Positions 1 to 8,945 of a DNA stretch of 64,000 bases are shown piece by piece (the first letter of the stretch is position 1; each line of letters opens with the position of its first letter). This stretch comes from Tolypothrix tenuis PCC 7101 (lineage in GTDB: Bacteria; Cyanobacteriota; Cyanobacteriia; Cyanobacteriales; Nostocaceae): assembly GCF_002368295.1 (NCBI RefSeq), contig NZ_AP018248.1:8431094-8495093 (forward strand), in the 5' to 3' direction. The position numbers and the translations under genes are program-made. A model generated the notes under the pieces. That model did not search any database and was not told the origin of the DNA. It saw nothing but the letters and a program-made list of their open reading frames with translations.

Positions 1-62
1 TGCCCCCTGCTCCCTGCCCCCTGCCCCCTGCCCCCTGCTCTCTACTCCCTTCCCCCTGCCCC
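1..62. repeat. G-rich GGGGCAG tandem repeat inside the STAND gene
   Basis: On the minus strand this reads as repeated GGGGCAG/GGGAGCAG units, a short tandem repeat normally found between cyanobacterial genes. Here it stays in frame with the ATPase and encodes a Gly/Gln/Glu/Arg-rich stretch. Confidence 0.7.
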
Positions 63-1849
63 TCACCCAGCAACTCCCGCGCCAACTCTTCCAGCCAATT
101 GGTATACACGCGGATGGCGACAACTAAATTATCTTGCACACCAATGGCTTTCTGTTTCAAAGCTGGGATGAGTCCCGCATTAACTAAGGAACTTTTACCA
201 ACACCCGATTGCCCATGAATGACGATTAATTTATAATCTGGGCGACCAATGCGTTCTATTACCCGTTCTACATCCAATTGGCGACCAGATGCGGCGATTT
301 CTGGGGCGATATTATCTTGATTATTGGCGGGTACTGCTGTTAAAACTTGGGTATCTAATTGTTTTGTGGCTTGTAATCTACCTGCACCAACAAACGCCCG
401 CAAACCAAATTGCTGCTCGATAGAACGCGCTTCTTGCTTGGCATTAAATGCATCGAGATATTGCTTTTGTTGAAAATATAGCTGTTGTAAGTTCTCCAGA
501 ATCCTCAGATAAAGCTGGGGGTCGTTGTCTGTAATTCCTAATTTTCTAGCTGCTGCTAAATTATTAATTGCTGTTGGGGTTTCATCTAAATTATGTTGTG
601 CTTGCGCCAGTATTAATAATAATTCTTGCCGATGAGTAGTGATATTAATCCGCGATACTTCTTGTGAATCAGGCTGATTTTCTGTGGCTAAATATGTTAA
701 AGCTTTTTGTGCTAATTCTTTTGCCAGTTGCCAGTCATTCTCTGCTAATGCAATTTCAGCTAAAAAGCCATTATCTTGAGATATTTTAATACTATTATTA
801 TCCGCTTCATGAATAATTAAAGCCTGTGCTGCTAAGGTTTTGAGTTGTTGCCAATCTTGTAAACAACGGAGAACAATCCCAAATTTATCTAGAGAGTTGG
901 CGATTAAATCATGGCGTTGAGCAGCCTCAAATGCGGCAATACTTTGTTGAAGATAATTTTTAATTGTCTCCCGATTTACAACCTGCGCCCCAGCAGGTAC
1001 AGCTACACTATCAAATGCTATATCTCCTGCCTCATGATTTGTAGCTGTTGCGGAAAAGCTTTGTTCTGCTTGCTCCTGTTTTGTAGATGGCGGCAGATTT
1101 CTTGCAGTTTCTCTATATTTCTCGTAATAACAAATAGTAATTTGTGTAAGTATCTTGCCTTGACGCTCAAAGTTATTATTAGTCTGCCAATAATCTAAGC
1201 TTTGGTTGTAATAACTAATCGCACTATCTAAATTTTTATTAATATATGCAACTAAACCCAATAAAAAAGCACAATTGGCTTTTAATTCAGGTGCTAAATC
1301 TTGTCCTTGATGTTGTAGCGTTTGGTAAGCAGATTGAATTTCCGTGATAATTTCTAAATTGATATCTAAAATATCATCGAATAATTGTGCTGCTGTATTT
1401 TCGATAAACTTAGTTATTTCATCAATGGTGATATCAAAGTTTTTCGTGGTTGCCCAACTCTCTAAATCGGGGGCTAGTTGCATTAATTGCTTATAAATTT
1501 CATCGTTAATCCACAACAATATGGGGAAGGAGAAACTTTTGCGAAACTCTTCCCGCACCTGATTAGCTGCAATCAACATTTGGGGTAAATCGTGCAATTT
1601 ATCTAACCCCACAATCATCAAAGCTTGGACATTACCCCCAAATTCCTCACGAATGGCGGTGTACAGTGTCCTTTGCGATGGTTTAAGAGTTAAAACGCTA
1701 ATCTTGACAGCAGAGATTTCCTGTAACCTAGCAATTAAGCGATCGCGCTGTTGAAGATAATTACACCTTGCCAAAATTAATTTAAACTGCCCTACAGAAG
1801 CTTGGATGGCCCAAGCTAGTTGTTCTAGAGAGCGATTATTGTTTGTCAT
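1..1849 (-). CDS. STAND-type ATPase with TPR-like helical region (partial, C-terminus outside window)
   Basis: The frame is open from an ATG at 1849 to the left window edge (about 616 codons). The N-terminal ~170 residues (start MTNNNRSLEQLAW) look like the globular domain found in cyanobacterial STAND-like proteins. A long helical, TPR-like stretch follows. Near the edge is a Walker A motif, GQSGVGKSS, at about residues 546-554, preceded by a segment reading RIGRPDYKLIVIHG. This order suggests a signalling or conflict-type NTPase whose P-loop module continues beyond the window. The partner and trigger are unknown. It lies 280 bp downstream of another P-loop ATPase on the same strand, and the two could be functionally linked. 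The last ~20 visible codons are a low-complexity repeat. The class is well supported; the function is not. Confidence 0.8.
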   Translation of the reverse strand, partial: MTNNNRSLEQLAWAIQASVGQFKLILARCNYLQQRDRLIARLQEISAVKISVLTLKPSQRTLYTAIREEFGGNVQALMIVGLDKLHDLPQMLIAANQVREEFRKSFSFPILLWINDEIYKQLMQLAPDLESWATTKNFDITIDEITKFIENTAAQLFDDILDINLEIITEIQSAYQTLQHQGQDLAPELKANCAFLLGLVAYINKNLDSAISYYNQSLDYWQTNNNFERQGKILTQITICYYEKYRETARNLPPSTKQEQAEQSFSATATNHEAGDIAFDSVAVPAGAQVVNRETIKNYLQQSIAAFEAAQRHDLIANSLDKFGIVLRCLQDWQQLKTLAAQALIIHEADNNSIKISQDNGFLAEIALAENDWQLAKELAQKALTYLATENQPDSQEVSRINITTHRQELLLILAQAQHNLDETPTAINNLAAARKLGITDNDPQLYLRILENLQQLYFQQKQYLDAFNAKQEARSIEQQFGLRAFVGAGRLQATKQLDTQVLTAVPANNQDNIAPEIAASGRQLDVERVIERIGRPDYKLIVIHGQSGVGKSSLVNAGLIPALKQKAIGVQDNLVVAIRVYTNWLEELARELLGEGQGEGSREQGAGGRGQGAGG

Positions 1850-1888
1850 GGGGCATTGGGCATGGGGCATGGGGCATTGGTCATGGGG
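1850..1888. repeat. GGGGCAT short tandem repeat
   Basis: Degenerate GGGCATT/GGGGCAT units begin directly upstream of the STAND gene start codon. They belong to the short tandem repeat class common in Nostocales. No promoter is evident within them. Confidence 0.75.
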
Positions 1889-2083
1889 CATTGGTGTCAA
1901 CTTAAGCTAAAAGCTATATAGGGCGGGCGTTGTACAAATACCTCGCGCCCTCATCCCCTAACCCCTTCTCCCCCTGGAGAAGGGGAATTAAATTTCTTGC
2001 TCCCTTCTCCCTGTGGGAGAGGGGCTGGGGGAGAGGGCAAAACCTTGCAACCAAGCGGGTTTCACGTGAAGTTGACACCAATG
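1889..2083. repeat. MITE-like 195-bp unit with 15-bp terminal inverted repeats
   Basis: CATTGGTGTCAACTT at 1889-1903 is perfectly inverted at 2069-2083. The interior has no gene but holds C-rich and G-rich blocks (around 1950-2035) of the kind that recurs in cyanobacterial intergenic DNA. No target duplication is visible at the edges. The layout fits a non-autonomous mobile unit, but this is inference. Confidence 0.5.
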
Positions 2084-2128
2084 GATATTGCCCACCAAAA
2101 ACATGATACAGTGGGCAATGCTTACGGG

Positions 2129-3502
2129 TTAGGAGGTTAATTCCCTGGCTTCAATCAAGATGGGGTTAACATCAAACCAAGACTCGCCGCGATCGCGATA
2201 TTCAAAGACAAAGCGGCTGCGAATCAGTTTTTGATATCCTTGGTCGTCGCTGACTTTCTTTCTTTGCTTGACGTGACGTAATAATTGCCATTCTTCATCA
2301 GAAATTGGCATGGTCATTTCGTTACGCCGCGAACGAATTACCTGTTCTAAGGTGTCGCGGGATAGGGGAATGGTCATTTCTTCCATAATCCAGGTGTTCA
2401 GCAACCGCAATAAGTCGCGCACATGACCACCACTCATGTAACATAAGCGGTCTAAGGTGCTAGCACTGTCAAATATCTCTGTAATATGATTGAGGCGTTC
2501 TGCTGCTGGTACGTCAGGAAAGGCTCTAGCTAACACCATCTGCTGCAAGAGTGTCATTCCCTGTTCGTGAACTTTACCATCAGGCCACTGTACGGGAACC
2601 ATTGGCAAAACTTTCGGGTCTTCGGGGAAGCGCTGGGTTAAAGTGCCATAATCATTGGAAAATTTCAGCGATAGGGGCATTGTATAAACTAAATGACAAT
2701 TTAGCTTGGTCAAAAATTCCCCTTGATCCACAAATAAATATTCTTGTTGCGGACGACCCCAAGATTTGACGCGGTTATCGATGCGGTCGAGGTTATCGAC
2801 AATTACCACTAAACCTTTTTTACCTTGCTGCTTGAGTTTAGCGATCGCAGGTTCTAAGAGTTCGCGGTTAATGGCTTCGAGTAATTGGGTTTTCTGTGGC
2901 CCTAAATATTGATTGAGTTTTTCCCGCAGGTTGGGGTCGTTCCTAGTTTTGGTGGTAATTTCGCCAATGCCAAAAGCTAAGGAAACTTTTTCTTTTTCCG
3001 CCGAGTAACCGACATCGCCAAGATTGGGAACTTTGAGCTTAACTCCCGTCACTTCGGAGTTTAAGACCTTCCAAGCACCTTGCAGCAATTCATTGAGTTT
3101 GCTGGTTTCCGCCAAGGTAATTTTATCCAGACTTTGACTCACACGGCGCGCGATCGCTAATAGTACATCAGCAATATCGACATCGGTCATTTCCAAGTCT
3201 TCGCTAGACTCAAAATACACCACATGAAAGCCTTGCTTTTCTAGTTCCGCCTGTAACCTTAATAACTCTGTTGATTTACCGCAACCAATATGTCCGGTAA
3301 ATAAAGTACAGGTCGGTTCATTCGGTTTAAAAAATGTAATCTTCTGTTGCAGTCGGTTAATAATATCACCACCCCGCACTTCAGAAAAGTCTATATAATA
3401 CTTGGCATCAACTGCATTATTGATAAACAAAGTGCGGCTGGGGTCGGTAGCTTGAAAGAAACTTAGTAAATCTATGGCCATAAAACTAGTACAAAAAGGC
3501 AA
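2129..3502 (-). CDS. P-loop (AAA-type) ATPase
   Basis: A 457-residue protein with Walker A GHIGCGKST at residues 70-78 and a Walker B-like segment GLVVIVDNLDRID at about 230-242. This fits an AAA or KAP-like NTPase that ends in a winged-helix-like region. No membrane segment or signal peptide is evident. The start MAIDLLSFF at 3481 is more natural than the upstream one at 3502. The gene lies upstream of the STAND-type gene on the same strand. A role as a regulatory or conflict ATPase is plausible but not demonstrable here. It lacks the DnaA and TnsC signatures I looked for. Confidence 0.8.
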   Translation of the reverse strand: MPFCTSFMAIDLLSFFQATDPSRTLFINNAVDAKYYIDFSEVRGGDIINRLQQKITFFKPNEPTCTLFTGHIGCGKSTELLRLQAELEKQGFHVVYFESSEDLEMTDVDIADVLLAIARRVSQSLDKITLAETSKLNELLQGAWKVLNSEVTGVKLKVPNLGDVGYSAEKEKVSLAFGIGEITTKTRNDPNLREKLNQYLGPQKTQLLEAINRELLEPAIAKLKQQGKKGLVVIVDNLDRIDNRVKSWGRPQQEYLFVDQGEFLTKLNCHLVYTMPLSLKFSNDYGTLTQRFPEDPKVLPMVPVQWPDGKVHEQGMTLLQQMVLARAFPDVPAAERLNHITEIFDSASTLDRLCYMSGGHVRDLLRLLNTWIMEEMTIPLSRDTLEQVIRSRRNEMTMPISDEEWQLLRHVKQRKKVSDDQGYQKLIRSRFVFEYRDRGESWFDVNPILIEARELTS

Positions 3503-3792
3503 AAGTAAAAAGTAAAAAGTAAAAAGAAAGAATACTTATACCGCAAGGTTTTTACCTATTTCAAATGGTAGGTTTATTTTCGCCGTACTGTACTAGTATT
3601 CTATTTATCTTGTTATGTGCCAGATATCCTTGTTAGCAAGAATACAGTTATTTACAGTAATTTAAGCTGATATTTCGGAGATTTTTAGTTTCGCTGTAAA
3701 GATTGCTTAAAGAAAGTCAAGCAAGTTACACAGCAAAAGCCCGACAATTTTTTGATACGATAAAAATTCTGACTCGTGAACTAACAATTTAT
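3503..3792. other. Intergenic region between divergent ATPase and leuC
   Basis: It contains AAAAGTA tandem units (about 3501-3527) and A/T-rich DNA that must hold the promoters for the divergent ATPase and leuC. I see no clear -35/-10 pair or attenuator-like leader peptide. Confidence 0.5.
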
Positions 3793-5196
3793 ATGAGTAA
3801 AGGTACCCTGTTCGATAAAGTTTGGGACTTACACACTGTTGGGACGCTACCTTCTGGGCTAACGCAACTATTTATCGGGCTTCACCTCATCCATGAAGTC
3901 ACCAGTCCCCAGGCCTTTGCAATGTTACGGGAACGAGGTTTAAAAGTATTATTTAGCGATCGCACTGTTGCCACAGTAGATCATATAGTACCTACTGATA
4001 ATCAAGCTCGTCCCTTTGTCGATACGATGGCAGAGGAAATGATTAAGGCACTAGAGCAAAATTGTCAAGAAAATAACATTAGATTTTACAATATTGGTTC
4101 TGGCAGTCAAGGTATTGTCCATGTCATCGCCCCAGAACAAGGACTAACACAGCCAGGAATGACCATCGCTTGCGGCGATAGCCATACATCTAGTCATGGT
4201 GCATTTGGTGCGATCGCCTTTGGTATTGGTACTAGCCAAGTCCGTGATGTTTTGGCTTCTCAAACCCTCGCCCTCTCCAAATTAAAAGTCCGCAAAATCG
4301 AAGTTAACGGTACTCTCAACCCTGGTGTTTACGCCAAAGATGTAATTTTGCACATCATTCGCACCCTCGGCGTGAAAGGTGGTGTTGGTTACGCCTACGA
4401 ATACGCAGGTACAACCTTTGCGCAAATGAACATGGAAGAGAGGATGACCGTCTGCAACATGGCGATCGAAGGCGGGGCCCGTTGTGGTTACGTCAACCCC
4501 GATCAAGTCACCTACGATTACCTCAAAGGTAGAGACTTCGCCCCCAAAGGTGCCGATTGGGACAAAGCCGTTGCTTGGTGGGAATCCATCAAGAGTGATG
4601 CTGATGCCGAATACGACGATGTTGTAGTCTTCAACGCCGCCGATATTCCCCCCACAGTTACCTGGGGAATTACCCCTGGTCAAGGTATCGGCGTTAACCA
4701 ACTTATCCCCAAACCAGAAGAACTACTGGAAGAAGACAGATTTATTGCCGAAGAAGCTTACAGCTACATGGATTTATTTCCTGGTCAACCTATCAAAGGC
4801 ACTAAAGTAGATGTCTGCTTTATTGGTAGTTGCACCAACGGCAGAATCAGCGACTTACGAGAAGCCGCAAAAATTGCCCAAGGTCGCCATGTAGCAGAGG
4901 GAGTAAAAGCTTTCGTCGTCCCAGGTTCCGAAAGAGTCAAAAAAGAAGCTGAAGCCGAAGGATTAGACAAAATCTTCGAGGAAGCCGGCTTTGAATGGCG
5001 CGAACCAGGCTGTTCTATGTGCCTAGCCATGAACCCAGACAAACTACAGGGAAGACAAATCAGCGCCTCCTCCTCCAACCGCAACTTTAAAGGTAGACAA
5101 GGTTCCGCCTCCGGTCGCACATTACTCATGAGTCCTGCAATGGTGGCGACTGCGGCAATTAAAGGCGAAGTCGCCGACGTGCGCGAGTTGCTATAA
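3793..5196 (+). CDS. leuC: 3-isopropylmalate dehydratase large subunit
   Basis: A 467-residue aconitase-superfamily protein that converts 2-isopropylmalate to 3-isopropylmalate in leucine biosynthesis as a heterodimer with LeuD. The ATG at 3793 (MSKGTLFDKVWDLHTVG) gives the usual family length, although the frame is open further upstream. The [4Fe-4S] ligands are visible in CFIGSCTNGR and in GCSMCLAMN near the C-terminus. The substrate-loop motif GDSHTSSHGAFG is intact. leuD follows after about 200 bp of repeat DNA, so the two genes are probably co-transcribed despite the gap. Confidence 0.98.
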   Translation: MSKGTLFDKVWDLHTVGTLPSGLTQLFIGLHLIHEVTSPQAFAMLRERGLKVLFSDRTVATVDHIVPTDNQARPFVDTMAEEMIKALEQNCQENNIRFYNIGSGSQGIVHVIAPEQGLTQPGMTIACGDSHTSSHGAFGAIAFGIGTSQVRDVLASQTLALSKLKVRKIEVNGTLNPGVYAKDVILHIIRTLGVKGGVGYAYEYAGTTFAQMNMEERMTVCNMAIEGGARCGYVNPDQVTYDYLKGRDFAPKGADWDKAVAWWESIKSDADAEYDDVVVFNAADIPPTVTWGITPGQGIGVNQLIPKPEELLEEDRFIAEEAYSYMDLFPGQPIKGTKVDVCFIGSCTNGRISDLREAAKIAQGRHVAEGVKAFVVPGSERVKKEAEAEGLDKIFEEAGFEWREPGCSMCLAMNPDKLQGRQISASSSNRNFKGRQGSASGRTLLMSPAMVATAAIKGEVADVRELL

Positions 5197-5200
5197 CTTA

Positions 5201-5399
5201 CTCTGCGTTCTCTGCGTTCTCTGCGGTGCAAAAAATGTTTGTTTTAACCACAGAGACACAGAGAACGCAGAGAATAAAAGCTAGTAAAAATCCTGGATGG
5301 TGCGTTAGCCTGCGGCGTAACACACCCTACAGCAAAACTCTCTCTCAATTCTTCCTTTGCGTTCTTTGTGTCCTTCGTGGTTCGTTTTTCCTAAAAATT
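5201..5399. repeat. Palindromic CTCTGCGTTCTCTG repeats between leuC and leuD
   Basis: CTCTGCGTTCTCTG at 5201-5214 pairs with CAGAGAACGCAGAG at about 5259-5272, forming a long imperfect hairpin. A diverged copy (TTTGCGTTCTTTGTGTCCTTCG) runs through about 5356-5377. A 60-codon frame across this stretch is repeat-derived, not a gene. The hairpin sits inside a probable leuCD transcript and could affect processing or LeuD level. Confidence 0.75.
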
Positions 5400-5400
5400 T

Positions 5401-5997
5401 ATGGTTAGTGAAGTAAAACAAGTCTCCGGTTGCGGCGTACCTTTAATAGGTAATGATATAGATACCGATCGCATCATTCCCGCCCGCTATTTAAAAGCCA
5501 TCACCTTTGATGGCTTAGGTGAAGGCGCGTTTATCGATGACCGCACAGCACTTAAAGGTGAGCATCCCTTTGATTTACCACAATATCAAGGGGCAAACAT
5601 TTTAATAGTTAACCGCAACTTTGGCTGTGGTTCCTCACGAGAACACGCACCCCAAGCTTTAGCAAAATGGGGCATTAAAGCCTTAATTGGTGAAAGCTTC
5701 GCAGAAATCTTTTTTGGTAACTGCGTCGCGATGGGTATACCTTGTGTAACTGCTGATAGCGCCACCATCAAAAAGCTGCAAGAACTAGTAACAACCAATC
5801 CTCAAGCCTCTGTCACCGTCAATCTAGAAACCTTGCAAGTCCAAGTTGACGATTACACAACTCCAGTATCTATCGGTGAAGGTACAAGAAGCACCTTCGT
5901 CTCCGGAACTTGGGATGCTTGCGGTCAATTAGTAGCCAATGCCGATCAAGTCCGCGCCACTGCGGCAAAATTACCCTATGTAGCTTGGGGTTATTAA
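5401..5997 (+). CDS. leuD: 3-isopropylmalate dehydratase small subunit
   Basis: A 198-residue LeuD, the swivel-domain subunit of isopropylmalate isomerase and partner of LeuC. Family hallmarks are visible: GNDIDTDRIIPARYLK near residue 17 and NFGCGSSREHAPQAL near residue 75. Length is normal. The ATG at 5401 follows the intergenic palindromic repeats directly. Confidence 0.97.
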   Translation: MVSEVKQVSGCGVPLIGNDIDTDRIIPARYLKAITFDGLGEGAFIDDRTALKGEHPFDLPQYQGANILIVNRNFGCGSSREHAPQALAKWGIKALIGESFAEIFFGNCVAMGIPCVTADSATIKKLQELVTTNPQASVTVNLETLQVQVDDYTTPVSIGEGTRSTFVSGTWDACGQLVANADQVRATAAKLPYVAWGY

Positions 5998-6000
5998 GAG

Positions 6001-6113
6001 GTAAGGGGGCAGAGGAAGCAGAGGAAGCAGAGGAAGCAGAGGGGACAAGGAGAGAGGTATTACCAATTACCAATGCCCAATGCCCAATGCCCAATGCCCC
6101 ATGCCCAATCCTA
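6001..6113. repeat. GAGGAAGCA and CAATGCC tandem repeats
   Basis: Tandem GAGGAAGCA units (about 6010-6042) are followed by CAATGCC/CAATTAC units (about 6061-6110). They separate leuD from the convergent radC and run into the last codons of radC. Confidence 0.8.
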
Positions 6114-6839
6114 ATCCCCCTGCGGATACTCATCCCATAAAGTTGTAATTTCTCGCAAACTTTGGTGGTTACCATTGCCTAAAATGAGATGATCCAGCAG
6201 GGGAATGCCTAAAAAATTTGCTCCTGCTAATAATTGGCGCGTTAATTCGATATCTTCTTGGCTGGGTTCCAGGCTACCAGAGGGGTGATTATGTGCCACA
6301 ATTACCCGCGTTGCACCTTGGCGAATCACTTCTCGAAAAATTTCACGGGGGGAAGCTAAGGTTTCTGTCGCGGTACCAATCGTAATGACTTGCGTTCCCA
6401 GCAAGCGATTCTTAACATCTAATAGCAACACTGCAAACCGTTCTTGCGATTGCCACATTAAATTCTGACTCAAAGCGGCGGCTGCGGCTAATGGACTATC
6501 AATAGTTTCCCCTTCTGGTCGAGTTTGAAAGGCGCGTTTCCCTAATTCAATCGCCGCTAAAATAGTAGTCGCTTTGGCTGGCCCCACCCCAGGAATTTGC
6601 ATTAACTCTGCTGGGGTAACTTCTCTTAGAACTGCCAAAGGGTCACGCTGATGTTTGCCTAATTCGCTCAAAATATATTGTCCCAAACCCACAGCCGATA
6701 ATTTTCCTGGCCCTTGACCAGTACCTAACAAAATTGCAATCAATTCAGCAGTAGCTAAAACTTTGGGGCCATGAGCCATTAAACGTTCACGCGGACGTTC
6801 AGTCTCAGGCATATCAGCAATTCTGAGGCAATAGGTCAT
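6111..6839 (-). CDS. radC: RadC/JAMM-family DNA repair protein
   Basis: A 242-residue RadC. The N-terminal part has a helix-hairpin-helix (QIPGVGPAKATTILAAIELG, about 81-100). The C-terminal MPN/JAMM domain carries the metal motif HNHPSG (183-188) with downstream Ser and Asp. It is a predicted metal-dependent hydrolase associated with DNA, whose role in repair is debated. Length is typical. Convergent with leuD. Confidence 0.95.
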   Translation of the reverse strand: MTYCLRIADMPETERPRERLMAHGPKVLATAELIAILLGTGQGPGKLSAVGLGQYILSELGKHQRDPLAVLREVTPAELMQIPGVGPAKATTILAAIELGKRAFQTRPEGETIDSPLAAAAALSQNLMWQSQERFAVLLLDVKNRLLGTQVITIGTATETLASPREIFREVIRQGATRVIVAHNHPSGSLEPSQEDIELTRQLLAGANFLGIPLLDHLILGNGNHQSLREITTLWDEYPQGD

Positions 6840-7058
6840 ATAATAGCTGCCGGAAGATTCACCTTAGTTGGAACTATCTTTATTTATCCCTTGTTTGCTT
6901 CACAATTCATCTTTATTTGAGAAATTCTTTATTCTTGCCTCAGAATATGGATTCACCGAGGAGGCGATCGCCTATCAATCCCATCAGATGCGATACTGTT
7001 CTTAGTGATGCACCTTTAGCAAAATTCTCTATGTAACTGAGGGTGCGATCGCTTGTTT

Positions 7059-7823
7059 TTATGACACGGCACTAACTAACTTGGCAATAAATTGGCTATA
7101 TTCATCCTTCATCGGTAAATCTAAATCTCGCCGGATGCGTCGCCGTAATGCAGGTACAATTTCCCCTTTCATGGGGTTATATCCTTGCTTTTCATATTTT
7201 TCCCAATACAGCCCTACACCGCGTTTTTGCCAGTTAGGAATTTGATTAAAATTAATTCCATGTTGAAATAACATCTCGTTTTTTTCAGCAACAGATAAAC
7301 CTTTCATCATGCTGGTTGCTTGAGTTGCATTTTGCCCTTCTCGACGCAAACACCAATAGCAATGAGCATTCAGCGCGTTTCTATGAGCGTCCTCACTCCG
7401 CCACCGAAAATAATTCACTACTTCTTCTTGATTGGGAAGCTGAGAAATTCGGCAATCAAAGCAAGCTAAAGCACTCAGTGATAAAGAAAATTTAGCGCTA
7501 GCTTCACTGGCTAAAACTGAATTTAGTTTTCTTAATTTCCGGTTGAATGTATTTTCATTCAGGGCAAAAAGTAGTGATATTTCATCACTTTGGGTATAAC
7601 CATAGATGATATCAATACCGCAATTCATCAAATGTTCGACAGTATCAACCATCAAATCCCGAAAGTAATTATCAAAGGGAGCCTCAAATTGATGTACTTC
7701 TTTTGTCAGGCGAGTAAAGCCACGTCCATCTAATCGAGCAACGATATAAATTCCGGGTAGCACACAATGATCGTGTGCTGTCTCAAACACCCGCATCCTG
7801 TGATCAAGTTCATCAAATTTCAA
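7059..7823 (-). CDS. Thg1-like protein (tRNA 3'-5' nucleotidyltransferase family)
   Basis: A 254-residue protein of the tRNA-His guanylyltransferase/Thg1-like family, which adds nucleotides in the 3'-5' direction. The metal-binding motifs are visible: RLDGRGF (about 30-36) and YTQSDEIS (about 76-83). A DAHRNALNAHCYWCLR block resembles the Thg1 HINN region. Family knowledge: bacterial members repair 5'-truncated tRNAs rather than adding G-1 to tRNA-His, which is genome-encoded in bacteria. Transcribed alone; no RNA ligase or tRNA gene is nearby in the window. Confidence 0.88.
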   Translation of the reverse strand: MKFDELDHRMRVFETAHDHCVLPGIYIVARLDGRGFTRLTKEVHQFEAPFDNYFRDLMVDTVEHLMNCGIDIIYGYTQSDEISLLFALNENTFNRKLRKLNSVLASEASAKFSLSLSALACFDCRISQLPNQEEVVNYFRWRSEDAHRNALNAHCYWCLRREGQNATQATSMMKGLSVAEKNEMLFQHGINFNQIPNWQKRGVGLYWEKYEKQGYNPMKGEIVPALRRRIRRDLDLPMKDEYSQFIAKLVSAVS

Positions 7824-8138
7824 GAGACAACTCCTAAATAATTAATAATTCGTAATTCGTAGTTCGTAATTAAGAGTTAAGAAAATAACGGGTAAAGACA
7901 AATTTTTAATTATTATCTTTCTCAAATTAAATTTGTGATTATTGTGAGGTTACAACATTGTTGTGACCCCACAAAGGTATATATAAATAACTTTAGAGTC
8001 ACAGCATCGAGAATTTATATGTAATATAGAAAACTTAACTATGCCTTGCCACTATGAAATTATTAAATAAAAAAATTCGTAATTAAGTTGAGCAGATTTC
8101 ACCCCATACCTTAATTACGAATTACGAATTACTAATTA
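7824..8138. repeat. Intergenic region with inverted TTCGTAATTA repeats
   Basis: TAATTCGTAATTCG-type units at about 7840-7872 recur in inverse orientation as ATTACGAATTACGAATTAC at about 8112-8140, bracketing A/T-rich DNA. An imperfect hairpin (TTGTGAGGTTACAA pairing with TTGTGACCCCACAA) lies at about 7939-7973. No gene is seen. Confidence 0.6.
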
Positions 8139-8729
8139 CTAATTTACTACCTGGCTACCATGACTACGCGGATCATCTTGGCTAGCCTTTGGTGCAACTG
8201 GTGCGGAGAATTTAGAAACCTGTCCGCTAAGTTGGGCATAAGGTAGAGATGAATCAGTTGCTAAAGCCTCTAAATTGCTAGCCATAACAGCGCGTGGTTG
8301 ATCTCCAATTGCTTGGGCTATGGTTTCACCATTCTTACCCAAAAATACAAAATGGGGAATGCCATCTACCCGATATTTCAGCATTTCAGGTAGCCATTTG
8401 GTGTTATCCACATTCAGCATGACAAAGTTTAGTTTGTCAGTATATTGCTGTTTTAACTCAGTCATATCTGGTGCCATTTTTTGACAAACAGTACACCAAT
8501 CAGCGTAAAACTCGACCAGTGAAGGCTTACCGTTGCTGATAGCTACTTCTAGGGGTGTAGAGGCTTCATCTAACTTACTCAAAGAAGCGGAAGTTGTTTC
8601 ACTTCGCAATCCTACAACTAAAGCAACGCTGAGTGCGATCGCTACTAAGGCTATTAAAAAATTTCTTACCCGCGCCGCTGCTGTAGATTCCGGCTTTGCT
8701 GGAGTATTCACTGGTGAATCTTTAGTCAT
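8139..8729 (-). CDS. txlA: Membrane-anchored thioredoxin-like protein (TxlA/HCF164 type)
   Basis: 196 residues. A single N-terminal membrane segment (about 22-42) is followed by a thioredoxin fold with active site WCTVC (78-82) in FYADWCTVCQKMAPDM, and the cis-proline region GIPHFVF. Family members face the thylakoid lumen or periplasm and supply reductant for cytochrome b6f and c maturation. The C-terminal tail is Ser/Ala-rich. Monocistronic in this context. Confidence 0.9.
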   Translation of the reverse strand: MTKDSPVNTPAKPESTAAARVRNFLIALVAIALSVALVVGLRSETTSASLSKLDEASTPLEVAISNGKPSLVEFYADWCTVCQKMAPDMTELKQQYTDKLNFVMLNVDNTKWLPEMLKYRVDGIPHFVFLGKNGETIAQAIGDQPRAVMASNLEALATDSSLPYAQLSGQVSKFSAPVAPKASQDDPRSHGSQVVN

Positions 8730-8775
8730 AACAAAATTATTAAATCTTATTAAGCATTATCATCTTAAGTTTAAC

Positions 8776-8945
8776 TGAAGGCTGGGGATTGGGGACTGGG
8801 GACAAATCAATTCAAAATTCAAAATTCAAAATTCAAAATTCAAAATGAAAGAACTCCTGGGGACAAGGGGAAATAACAAACACCCAATTACCAATTACCG
8901 ATTACCGATTACCAATTACCGATTACCCATTACCCATGCCCAATG
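8776..8945. repeat. AATTCAA and CGATTAC/CAATTAC tandem repeats
   Basis: Four to five AATTCAA units (about 8810-8845) are followed by GATTACC/AATTACC units (about 8885-8945). The repeats run right up to the first possible ATG of the next gene, so that start is doubtful. Confidence 0.85.

Noticed and set aside
2129..3502. P-loop ATPase as the missing TnsC of the Tn7-like element
   Set aside because: It lies about 18 kb away, outside the ends, on the opposite strand and next to a STAND gene. Its sequence does not show TnsC-like features that I can recognise.
5226..5408. 60-codon frame between leuC and leuD as a gene
   Set aside because: It is composed of palindromic intergenic repeats and has no independent support.
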